Below are positions 25,204 to 35,531 of a DNA stretch of 64,000 nt, in pieces. The position numbers and the translations under genes are program-made. The stretch comes from Spirodela intermedia (taxonomy: Eukaryota > Streptophyta > Magnoliopsida > Alismatales > Araceae): NCBI GenBank assembly GCA_902729315.2, contig LR746276.1:3206169-3270168 (forward strand), in the 5' to 3' direction. The notes under the pieces are model-generated. The model saw only the letters and a program-made list of their open reading frames with translations. It did no database searches and was not told the origin of the DNA. The stretch's first letter is position 1, and every line of letters starts with the position of its first letter.

Positions 25204-26949
25204 TGATAAGTTTTTATTATCATGAGTTAATAATTAGTAAATAATATAGTTTTACCCTTAACTCATGATAAATAGACTTATATTTGTGTTAAAGTGTGAA
25301 AGTAGTTTTCAGTTGATTAACGTGAATTTTTGACTAATTATGTGATTTTATAAGAATTTATATAATTTTTATAGTCTTACTTTTGAGATAAATGAAAAAA
25401 AAGAAATAAAAATAAAAATATAGTAAAATGGGGGGTACCCGCCAGCCAACTAGGCCCGCAAGCGGGTCGAAAGCGCAATCGAGGAGGAGCCGCGAGCAAG
25501 GGCTTGAGTGGCTAGGACCGATAAGGGCACGTGTGTGCCACTCTCTTTCCACATCACCAATGGCTAGCCAACTGTGGGGTAAGAAGTAGTCGTACACGTG
25601 GGAGAAAGAGACTTCTTTGCAAATGTAATATTACTATATATTTACCCAAAACTTTGGCGCACAAGTGATGTGGGACTAAACTGACGTCACACCTTCTCCA
25701 GAAAGGCTTCGATGATTTTAATACCTACAATATCCCTTATTTATAATAGAGATATACCATGATGACGTCATTTGATAAAGACATTAGAGTACTTATGTCA
25801 ATCTCTCTCATATAGGCGGGCAACCAGCGCAGGTTCGAATCCTCTCAAAGCCAAAACTCATATTTTTTATTTAATTATCATGACTTTCCTGCAGATTGCC
25901 AATGAAAGATTAAGCTGCCAAAATCGCTAGATCATTGGCAAAAATCTCGTCAACGTAATTGGCAGAGTATTATTACTAAAATTGTTAAATGATTCGCGAT
26001 AAAAGGATCGTGAATCCATCGAGTAAAGTATCTCCGATTGATCGACGAACAAGCCGTTGTTAGGAGGAGGATGATCTACCGGGAGACGAGTCGCCACCTC
26101 TTGAGAGTGTAACGGATGCAATGAAGAGCCTCCTCTTGCTGCACGGACCTGAGGATAAAGCTCTTTAACACGCTCCCCACCTCCATCCAGCTCCTCTCCA
26201 TCGGGTGACAGCCGCTGGAGAGCCGCAAAGTCACCGTTTTTCTATTCCGCCAGGTGACAGCCGCTAGAGACGATTTGACCACCCATTTCTTTGATTTCTA
26301 GACTTCGCAAGGAGATCCAGAGATTGCCCACATTGTCCTTGTTTAAAGAGAGCCTTTGAGGCTATGGACACTACACGACGATCCTCCCGAACGCTTAGGA
26401 TTCTAGTGCATCACCGATGCATCGCTGCTGCGACGTCAGAACTCTGTTTTTCTACTTTTAACTTAATTTTTGCTTTATTTAGTGATAATTTGTGTGATTT
26501 AAATTTATAAAGATATATTTCATTCAATTACGATTCTTATACTTTTACAAATCTTAATTTGATTAATTAAATTATCTCTAATCACTTACGTAAGAATCGT
26601 CGGGCTGAACTCTATTTCTGACTGATTCACGTTCACCAAGCACTAACATCATCGTGATGTAGACACCCTTATTTCCCTTTCTTTGGGAATTTTAAATATA
26701 TTTCATTTTCATTTCCTAGTGTAAACTCATAGAAAATAGTATTCTTTTAGGAAAATTCTGAATAATTATCTGATATTATATTACATTCCTGTGATCAACT
26801 TGGAAAATTACCACTATTTTTGGAAGTTTTATTGAATTATAATTGATATAGTTTTTCAGAAATACTTCTAAATATGTAAAAAATTGTATTTTCTAGTTTT
26901 ATAAATTTTAAATTTACGTGTTTTACTATACAATGACTAAGTCACGTCA
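25204..26949 (+). repeat. 5' LTR of the gag-only element
   Basis: 1746 bp, TGATAAGTTTTTATT to ...AAGTCACGTCA. It contains a TATA-like TTATTTATAATAGAG at about 25738 and a tRNA-like box B (AGGTTCGAATCCTCTC) at about 25831. It is long-subfamily. Its GC-rich R/U5 region gives chance minus-strand ORFs (25358-26282). Confidence 0.9.
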
Positions 26950-26954
26950 AATTT

Positions 26955-26972
26955 TGGTGCCGTTGCCAGGGA
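26955..26972 (+). other. Primer-binding site of the gag-only element
   Basis: TGGTGCCGTTGCCAGGGA starts six bases after the 5' LTR. It differs at a couple of positions from the TGGCGCCGTTGCCGGGGA form I know for Athila/Tat elements (complement of the tRNA-Asp 3' end). Confidence 0.85.
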
Positions 26973-27146
26973 TGTATTACATAATTTTTCATATTTTTCT
27001 ATTTTTCTCTAAGTACATAAAAAAAACTCTTATTTTATTTTCTTTTTGTCAAGTTTTTTTAAAAAAAATGAATGAAGAGAAGCAAGGTAAGGACTGGAGC
27101 ATACTGAAGGAGGGTAACAATTACTAAACTTTTTTCCTTAAATTTA

Positions 27147-28340
27147 TTGATTTTTTTTATGCATGGTAGAAGATCCTTACATCTAATACTAGAAAATCCT
27201 TTCATTATTTCATTCAAAATTAAAAATCTAAAAGGAAAATTAATTTTGATGAATCTTGAAGGAAGTACAGGTCAAACTGAGAACAATCCTATAGCCATAA
27301 AAAATCATTATATCTCTGATTCATTTCAAAGAGCATCTAATATTAGAGTCCCATTAACACCCACTGTTAAATTCAAAATAAATATAAGAATTTTTCAAAT
27401 GCTCCCTATTTTTCATGGATTGCCTTTAGAGGAACCTTATCAACACTTAAAAAATTTCATATGGTTTGTGATTTAGTTAATTTCCCTCAAGTTACACCGA
27501 AAATTATTAAGATGAAATTATTTCTTCATACACTTAGGGAAGAAACTAGTCATTGGCTATCCACATTAGATAGAGAATTAATTAACTAGAAAGACATAGA
27601 ACATGCCTTTCTTCGAAAATTTTATCCTTTAGAAAAAACTCAAAATATGAGAAAACATATGGAGTTTTTCTCAAAGACTAGGAGAACTTTACATGAGACA
27701 TGAAAAAAATTCAAAGATTTATTATGATAATTTTTTTAGAACAACATAGAAACATGGTTGATTCTATATGTGGAGGAGTTTTTATGGAGAAAACCCCTGA
27801 TCAGATTTATAGTCTTTATGAGAATTTAAGTGAAAATTTTAGAGATTAAGTCTCTTTTGAATTATATGACAAGGATAAGAAGAGAGGAATTTATGAATTG
27901 CATCATGATGATGATTCTAATTTAAGAAATGAGATTAATCAAATTAATCAAATATTAGAAAAACTTGATTTACTTATTGAGAATATTAGAAAGCCTCCTA
28001 ACCTTCAATTGAATGCATATAGTGCTTGTCCTATGTATGTATAATGAAAATGATCATTTCGAATTTCAATATTATAATTTAGATCAATCATTTCATCCTA
28101 GATAAAAACAAGTGCAAGTACCCCACGATTTTAGTAAAAATAAGAAATATTTTTCTAATTCTTATAATCCTAATTAGGGGAATAATTTTTCTTGGAGAAA
28201 CTCAAATAATATTCAAAATCCAAAAACACTTACATCCAATTCAAATTTTGAATTTCATCCAAAACAGGAATACATATTTCAAAAAAATCAACCCTCTCAA
28301 ATCCAACCTGATGTTATGAAAATGATGCAGCAAATGAGTT
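27147..28340 (+). pseudogene. Athila/Tat-type gag, broken
   Basis: Recognisable gag words run through several frames: MLPIFHGLPLEEPYQHLK (27397-27453), then VCDLVNFPQVTP, LREETSHWLSTLDRELIN, HAFLRKFYPLEKTQNMRK, a region of stops, then NPNxGNNFSWRNSNN (about 28160-28210) and QNQPSQIQPDVMKMMQQM-like residues to about 28340. In intact Athila/Tat gag these blocks follow each other in one frame. Here there is a frame change at about 27455-27475 and several in-frame stops. No zinc knuckle is seen. Confidence 0.8.
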
Positions 28341-28540
28341 AAATGATGTAAAAAACTATAAATCAAATGATATTGTACTAAAAAAAATTTATAAAGGCTT
28401 TTGAGAATAGGAGAGAAGAAGGACAGCTACCCAATTAGCCCATAGAAAATTTAGGAAACTGTCCAATAGTAAGATTTCAGCAAGGAGAGTATAGTTGGAT
28501 AAATTTAAGAAAAAACCCACAAAATGAAAATATTAGGACA

Positions 28541-29257
28541 ATGAATACATTGAGTGAGAATATTTTACCTGATCTTTATTTCCAATTATTAGAAGAAATC
28601 GATGAGCCATTAGAAGTAAATGAAAATATTAAGGCTGAAAATATAGTAACAGAAAATTTGAATAAAATTAGTTATTACTCACAATTGATGAATGAATATA
28701 GTAAGGATGATGAGGAGAAAGAGCTCTTATATGAAGAAACAACAGTTGATTATGGAAAAATCATTCAAATTTTAGTAGAAGGGAGTAAGGACAGAAGTAA
28801 AGAAAAACATATTTCAGTTGAGGAAAAATCAATTGATTTGGGAGATGTAGGAGACAAAATTAATAAATCTAATCATAAATTTGTAGCCATGGATGTTGAT
28901 ATTGAGGATGATGATGTATATCATATATCGAAATTAGAAGATAGCTCTTGGGAAGATGAAGAATTTGATGAGTTGAGAAATGAAAAGCTAGAAAAAGAGT
29001 TGATTCAACTAATGGGGAGAAACGAAAATAATAAATATGAATATAAAGATAATTTTAGAAGAGAAAATTTAAATTTTACTGAATTCATTAGATATAAGAT
29101 TAAAGAAGACAATCTTTCCATCCTTCAAAACCCACAGCCCATTAGATTTATTTATAAGCTTGAAATATTTCACTCCTCGCAAATTGAACAAATATGTAGG
29201 GAAGATAAAATGGAGCAGAGGAAGATTATGCAGATAAAAGAACACATTAAGAAATGA
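28541..29257 (+). CDS. Intact 238-aa acidic ORF of the gag-only element, function unknown
   Basis: An uninterrupted ORF from ATG to TGA inside an otherwise broken element. The protein is strongly acidic, with DDEEKE, DIEDDDVYH and SSWEDEEFDEL patches, lysine-rich stretches between them and a basic end (EHIKK). Predicted secondary structure by eye is helical or disordered. It has no signal peptide, membrane segment or protease DSG/DTG motif. By position it follows gag, where autonomous relatives carry the gag tail and protease linker; pol is missing after it. The ORF may have stayed open by chance in AT-rich, stop-prone DNA, which would be unusual over 238 codons, or it may have been selected. 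I cannot assign a function. Confidence 0.5.
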   Translation: MNTLSENILPDLYFQLLEEIDEPLEVNENIKAENIVTENLNKISYYSQLMNEYSKDDEEKELLYEETTVDYGKIIQILVEGSKDRSKEKHISVEEKSIDLGDVGDKINKSNHKFVAMDVDIEDDDVYHISKLEDSSWEDEEFDELRNEKLEKELIQLMGRNENNKYEYKDNFRRENLNFTEFIRYKIKEDNLSILQNPQPIRFIYKLEIFHSSQIEQICREDKMEQRKIMQIKEHIKK

Positions 29258-29639
29258 GTGCATAGAAGAATTAGAGATATCAATTTAGATGAAAAAATTC
29301 TAGACTGAGTAAGAGCTAATTTGAAAATTATATGGTTTGATCAAATTTTATGGTCTATTAATAAAAAGTATTTATTAATGAATAAGAGCCTTCCAAAACA
29401 AGATAGAAATGAGGAAAGATTCTTTTCAAAATGAAAATATTATTTTTGAGAAAATTTTATTAATTTCTATTTTTTTTTGGCTGAAAGTATGTCAAGGTAT
29501 ATATATGAAGTATATGAATTTGTGCTAAATCTGAAAAAGAATATCATGAAACTTACCTTGGGATACAAATATATTTTGATGGCCATAGATCATCTTATAT
29601 GATCTAAGAGCTGTCCAACTGAAGACATTAAATTCAGCG

Positions 29640-31182
29640 CTGCATGGAAGGCAACCCATGATTTTTATTTAACTCTATTTGATATATTTTTTTAAACTCT
29701 ATTTTTCTTAAAATTTCGTAGTATTTATTTCTGCATTTGTTTGTTTTCAAAAAAGTGCAGGAGGAGAAGTGTGAGATGAAGTGGAAAATTAAAAACGAGG
29801 TTGAGGTGATGTCTTTCTGAGCTTTATCATTTATGACAACATTTTTAATGCTTCACTTGAAAATTATATTTTTTGTATATTCTGTTTCAATTTTTCTATG
29901 TCATTGAGAACAATGTCATTTTTAAGTTGGGAGGTGAAGTATTAATTCTTAATTTATGCTGTAGGACGATTAAGAACAAGTGTTTGGATTTTTTTTATGC
30001 TCACTTAGAACACCGACTAAAAAAAATAAAAATCGAATAAACTACAACATCTATTTTCTGGTTTTCTGTTAGGAACAACAGATTGTCAAAAAAAGCAGAC
30101 AAAAAATAGCTCGAAATTTAAAATTCTAGAGACCCTTTTTTCACATTTCAATCCCCTAGACATATATTACTAAAATTCGAAATTACAGCTATAAAAAGGA
30201 TAGTTTTGATTTATTTTTGACAAATTTATTGTTGTTAAAAATAGAACTGAAAACAGAAAATAGAACTATTAGAACTATCTAATTTACAAATTTCTTACAT
30301 CATATTATATGCATGAAAAATTAAATTAATTAGATTGATTGATACCAAAAGATACTAAGAAGGTTATTATTGAGTCAAAAGAATGATTTAGTAGCATGAA
30401 ATGTTGGAATACTCCTTAGATACATGATAGATAACATGAATTTGATTTTATAGATTTTCACTTCATGATCTTGATAGATAATATTTACTTGATGTGAAAA
30501 TTTGATTGATCATTTGAGTTTAATAGAGATTTTTACACCTTGACCTATAGGACTTGTGAGGAAAAATCACTTATTTCAAAAAAAAAAAAGAGAGCAATGT
30601 GAAAAATCTAGAAACGAAGAGTACACATAGAGGGTGTGAGACATCATTCTCATGGTCGAAAATAGTGCATAGAAAAATATTTGCTGCAAAATAAGTGGAT
30701 AAAGTGAAAGCCTTGAAAATGAAGAGTACACATGGAGGATGTGAGACATCATTCTTATCGTCAAAATTTGTCTACAAGAAAAGCTACTTATCCACTATAT
30801 ATATAAAATAAAATAAAAGAAAGAAGAAATATAGTGCAAACTTCAAAAATCAAGCCATGGAAAAAGGAAAATGTAGGATCAATATTATTCTTAGATGAGT
30901 ATTGATAATTAAAATATCTTGTAAATATATCTATGAGTGAAGAAGTGATAAAGATGTGAATAGAAGAAGTGAAGTCTAGATTGTTATTCCAAGGAGTGCT
31001 TAAATATTTAAGTGCTTGACATCATTCTTAAATACTTCATATAAGAATCCAAAGTGTCTAAAGGTGCATCATTTCTAATTGTATTTTTTTTTATGCATTG
31101 AAATATGATGTTTGAGATTTGTAAATTTTTATTTTCTTAATTCTATTGCTAAGGGACTAACAATGATTTAAGTTGGGGGGTG
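29640..31182 (+). other. Non-coding 3' internal region of the gag-only element
   Basis: It begins near AGCGCTGCATGG..GGCAACCCA, a phrase conserved in the 3' internal part of Athila/Tat elements. It then holds AT-rich DNA, a pair of about 105-bp direct repeats (30616-30720 and 30721-30800, beginning GAAGAGTACACAT) and a G-rich polypurine tract before the 3' LTR. Confidence 0.6.
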
Positions 31183-32928
31183 TGATAAGTCTTTATTATC
31201 ATGAGTTAATAATTAGTAAATAATATAGTTTTTTCCTTAACTCATGATACATAGACTTATATTTGTGTTAAAGTTTGAAAAGTAGTTTTCAATTGATTAA
31301 CGTGAATTTTTAGCTAATTATGTGATTTTCTATGAGTTTATATGATTTTTATAGTCTTACTTTTGAGATAAATGAAAAAAAAGAAATAAAAATAAAAATA
31401 TAGCAAAATGAGGGGTACTCGCCGGCCAATTGGGCCTGCAAGCGGATCGAAAGTGCAATCGGGGAGGAGTCACGAGCAAAGGCTTGAGCGACTAAGATCG
31501 ATAGGGGCACATGTGCACCTGTCCTTCCACGTCACTAGTGGCCAGCCGGCTATGGGGTAAGAAGTGGTCGTACATGTGGGAGATAGAGACTTGCTTGTAA
31601 ATGTAATATTACTATGTATTTACTCGAAACTTTGGCGCACAAGTGATGTGGGACTAAACCCGCATCACACCTTCCCCAGAAAGGCTTTGATAATTTTAAT
31701 ACCTACAATACCCCTTATTTATAATAGAGATATACCATGATGACGTCATTTGATAAAGACATTCGAGTACTTATGTCAATCTCTCTCATATCGGTAAGCA
31801 ACTGGTGTAGGTTCGAATCCTCTCAGAGCCAAAACTCATGTTTTTTATTTGATTATCGCGACTTTCCTACAGATCGTCGGTGAAAGATTAAGCTGTCAAA
31901 ATCGCTAGATCATCGACTAAAATCTCGCCAACGTAATTGGCGGAGCATTGTTATTAAAATTGTTAAACGATTCACGATAAAAGAATCGCGAATCCGTCAA
32001 GTAAAGTATCTCCGATTGATCGATGAACAAGCCGTCGTCAGGAAGAGGATGATCCGTCGGGAGACGAGTCGCCACCTCTTGAGAGCATATCGGATGCGAT
32101 GAAGAGCTTCCTCTTGCTGCGCGGACCTGAGGATGAAGCTCTTTGACATGCACCCCACCTCCATCCAGCTCCTCTCCGTCGAGTGACAGCCGTTAGAGAG
32201 CCGCAAAGTCGTCGTTTTTCTGCTCCACTGGGTGACAGCCGCCGAAGACGATTCAACGACCCATTTCATTGATCTCTAGACTTCGCAAGGAGATCTAGAG
32301 ATTGCCCACGTCGTCCTTGTCCAATGAGAGCCTTCGAGATTGTGGACACTGCACGACGATCTTCCCGAACGCTTAGGATTCTAGTGCATCGCCGACGCAT
32401 CGCCGCTACGACACCAGAACTCTGTTTTCTTACTTTCAACTTAATTTCTACTTCATTTAGCGATAATTTGTGTGATTTAAATTTATTGAGATATACTTCA
32501 TTCAATTATGATTCTTCCGGCTTTTACAGATCTTAATTTAATTAATTAAATCATCTGTAATCACTTACGTAAGAATCGTCGTGCAGAACTCTGTTTTCGC
32601 CCAATTCACATTCATCGAGCACTAATGTCATCTTGACGTTCGCACCCTTATTTCCTTTTTTTGTGAATTTTAAATATATTTTATTTTCATTTCCTAGTGT
32701 AAAATCTATAGAAAATAGTATTCTTTGGAGAAAATTCTAAATAATTACTTGATATTACATTACATCTCTATGATTGACCTGGAAAATTACCACTATTTTT
32801 GGAAGTTTTATTGAATTATAATTGATATATTTGTTTAGAAATACTTCTAAATATTTAAAAATTCATATTTTCTAGTTTTATAAATTTTAAATTTGTGTGA
32901 TTCAATATACAACGAGTAAGTCACGTCA
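31183..32928 (+). repeat. 3' LTR of the gag-only element
   Basis: 1746 bp, the same length as the 5' LTR, TGATAAGTCTTTATT to ...AAGTCACGTCA. The box-B-like GTAGGTTCGAATCCTCTC is at about 31807. Long subfamily. Confidence 0.9.
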
Positions 32929-33779
32929 ATCTTCAACGGCCACAATTATACATCATGGGCATCTAGCTTCGAGCTCTTCCTTAGATCTCACAGTCTCCTC
33001 CATCACCTCTCGGAAGACCCACCCAACCTTCGAGACCCCTCGTATGCGACATGGACACAGTTCGACTTGGCCCTTATCACATGGATACTTTAGAGTATTG
33101 AGCTCAATATTATTGAACTATTGGCACGCATCATCTCGGCCCATCTCTTAAGACTCACTATGAAGACCATGTATGTTAACCGGACAAACATCAGTCATGT
33201 TGTGAAGATCTTCGAGTCTCTTCTCTCCTGCAAACAAGGCGATCTCTCTCTTCAGACCCACTACGGTCACCTCTAGGCCCTCATCCAAGAAGTTAATATC
33301 TATCAGCCCTCTACTACCAATCGCTTGACCCTCTAGTGCTATCGTCAAGAGCTTTATGTTGGGGTTTATCTTAGTGGACTACATCTGTCCATCACATCCC
33401 AAATCCGAGGAGATGTTCTCTCTAGGGATCGCGTGCCTGATCTCACCTCCATCTTCTCAGCAGCCCTTCGGGTTACCATTGGTATGCCCATCTACTCTTC
33501 TTCCTCTCTAGGCGCCACCTCTACTCCTTCGACTCTTGTCATTGCTGCTTCACAGGCTCGAGATGATATCCTTTCTTCTCGCCTTGATGGTGGTTGTACT
33601 CTTTGCAAATATGGGTGCAACACTGATGGCGAGTGGGACCCATCTCCATCAGCTCAAGAGACACAGGCAGTCCGAGTTCAGCCCGATCGACGTGCGAAGA
33701 TGAAGGAGCTTGGCTTTCGCTACATGGCCTAGCCCTTCGGGACAACGACATTCCACCTCCGCGACGACGATGAGCTTGA

Positions 33780-35430
33780 GCTCACCCTTATCTTTCTTTG
33801 TATTTTCACGTTGACTTGTTGGGCCTCGCGTTTGTGTGTTAGCAGGCCCAATTCTATGTGTGTGTGTTGTTGTTTGTGTCTCCCTTTCTTTAGAGTTTTA
33901 TTGGGTCTCTCTCTTGAGGCCCAATTAAAATCCTAAAGGGAGGGACCTATGTTTCTTTCCTTTTGGGCCTCTTTTGGGGCTTATTTGGGTCGTCATTTGA
34001 GGCCCACTTAAGCACCGTACGAGGGCCCTCCTCTCTCTCCTTTTAGGGGAGCTTATTGGGTCTCTCTTTTAGAGGCCCAATAAGCCCCTTTTGTAGCCTT
34101 TTTGTGGCTTATGGGCTTGAGGGCCTCAAGTGGGCCCACCTCCCCTTAGCCCAATTGTGGGCCCTATATAAGGGGAGGTAGGACCCCCCCCTCAACCCAA
34201 AGTGCTGAATTTTGTGAGAGATTATCGTTTGTGAGTTACCTTCTTCGTGACCTAGGGTAGGGAAGGAAGGAGGGAGAGGAAGGCTGTCGATACCCTTTGA
34301 GGACTTCATTCATCGTGACGTTGCTACTTGAGAAGTTCCGCCGCCACCTGAGACCAACTACCGCTGCCGGACATCTTCATTGCTGCCCGTGAGATCGCCG
34401 CCGTCACCGGACGAAACGGTCGCGGTTGCCGCTGCAACTGCTGCCGCCTCTGCTGGAACCCTGTCATGCCGTCATGACGAAAGGAGCTTGCTTCGCCTCC
34501 CTACGAGCCGTCACCAAGCACTCCGCCGGAGTCTCTTGACTCCTAGTTCGACTACCACCTCTTCCTTCGGAACTCCACCATAAACTCGCTGGAGCCGCCA
34601 TCCGCCGCTCTGCCCAATCACTGGCCGTTTGCCGACGAACACCTACTTGCCGCCAACGTCGGGAGAGACCCTACAGCCGTGCCGACGAGCCAGATCCAGT
34701 CCAAGCTCCTCGCAGGCCCCCGCCAGAGTTTCCCAACTGCCGACGCTCGGCATTCCCACCGAAGCGCTGCCGCCATGCGCACCCCGCGCTCCGGCTCTTG
34801 TGGCCCGCGTGCCCACCTGGCGCCGCCGCCCACATGCCCCAAGGCATGCCGCACGCACCCGCTAGCATGCCCTTTGGCCCACCAACGGGCCCACACCCGC
34901 GCCGACCACACCACGCCTTACGACGACGACTACTACGACTCTCGACCAGAACCGACCGTCGACGCTAAGCATCGCTCTTCACTGGATGTCTCTACTTACG
35001 TCGAGTCTCCGCTCCATCATGACCCGCCGAGCTACGCAGCCCTGAAGGTTAGCTCCATACCCCTTCTTACTTAAGTTTAATTATCTTTCGAAGGGTTTTC
35101 TCGGCTCATTTCCACCGCCATCAGGAGAATGTAGATAGGATAGGACGGGTTATAGGATCGTGACTTCTGACACTGTGCCAGACTCATCACCATTCGTGAG
35201 CTGCAGCCCTAGGCTACTTCACGACGACCGTTCCGCCGTCTATCTGGACGTGGACCGAGAGGGTCTCACACTTACCATCGTTGAGTGTTTTCCCCGGTTG
35301 TCTTGAGTTGATAGTGCATATTGGTACACCTGCCTGTACTTAGGTTAGGTGGTCAGACCTAGAGTCTAGGGTCCATACATTCTTATCGGATTGGTCCGAC
35401 TGCCCCATCCCCGATCTTGAGTTTCATTGA
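33780..35430. mobile_element. GC-rich LTR-like insertion in copia gag, ends not fixed
   Basis: The copia gag core ends before about 33720 and its zinc knuckle appears only at 35486, so about 1.7 kb is inserted. The first part is rich in GGGCC/GGCCC words with a promoter-like GGGCCCTATATAAGGGGAGG at about 34152. The second (34300-35000) is a CG-rich, CCG-repeat-like block, and the last has mixed composition. This order (U3 with TATA, GC-rich leader, mixed end) fits a solo LTR of another family. No matching ends or target duplication were found. ORFs at 34380-35074 on both strands are GC-bias artefacts. Confidence 0.4.
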
Positions 35431-35485
35431 TCAGGTACAAGGGTTCTCGCCCCGTCCTGCATCAAACACTTTTCCTCTATGTCCC

Positions 35486-35521
35486 TATTGTGAGAAGCAG
35501 AATCATCCGGCTAGTAAGTGT
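35486..35521 (+). pseudogene. Copia gag zinc knuckle fragment
   Basis: The frame reads CPYCEKQNHPASKC, a perfect CX2CX4HX4C knuckle, preceded by an open Pro/Ser-rich linker (FSPRPASNTFPL). It is cut a few bases later by the start of an LTR at 35532. Confidence 0.8.
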
Positions 35522-35531
35522 TTGATAACTG

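Larger units (their letters stand above)
25204..32928 (+). mobile_element. Complete gag-only Athila/Tat-like LTR retrotransposon
   Basis: 7725 bp with LTRs 25204-26949 and 31183-32928 and a perfect target duplication ATCTT (25199-25203 and 32929-32933). The primer-binding site TGGTGCCGTTGCCAGGGA (26955-26972) closely matches the tRNA-Asp type used by Athila/Tat elements. A G-rich tract (AAGTTGGGGGG, 31170-31180) lies just before the 3' LTR. The internal 4.2 kb holds a broken gag, an intact 238-codon ORF, the conserved phrase GGCAACCCA typical of this group (about 29648-29656), and non-coding sequence with a duplicated 105-bp unit. No protease, RT, RNase H or integrase was seen, so it must have been mobilised in trans. 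The LTRs differ at about five positions plus one indel in the first 100 bases, so it is not recent. Confidence 0.9.
22735..33720 (+). pseudogene. Copia gag remnant, in three pieces
   Basis: The first piece (22735-22985, then 24611-25203) is Ser/Leu/Pro-rich and ends in a phrase resembling HFITVQLTWSAYI, the usual start of the copia gag core. The next piece resumes exactly after the inserted Athila/Tat-like element at 32929: FNGHNYTSWASSFE-like, then RSHSLLHHLSEDPPN and ATWTQFDLALITW. Around 33170 it has YVNRTNISHVVKIFESLL, CKQGDLSLQTHYGHL and a SLIQEVNIYQPS-like block, and near 33420 RVPDLTSIFSAALRV. These are standard UBN2-type gag words. Stops interrupt it. The zinc knuckle is displaced to 35486-35521. 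Confidence 0.75.

Noticed and set aside
25735-25850. Complete tRNA gene in the LTR
   Set aside because: Only a box-B-like core and a CCA-like end were seen; the T-stem pairs poorly and no 5' acceptor arm or anticodon arm could be drawn.
34380-35074. Overlapping GC-rich ORFs on both strands
   Set aside because: Caused by the CCG-rich composition of the inserted LTR-like block; frames on both strands are equally open and none matches a family.
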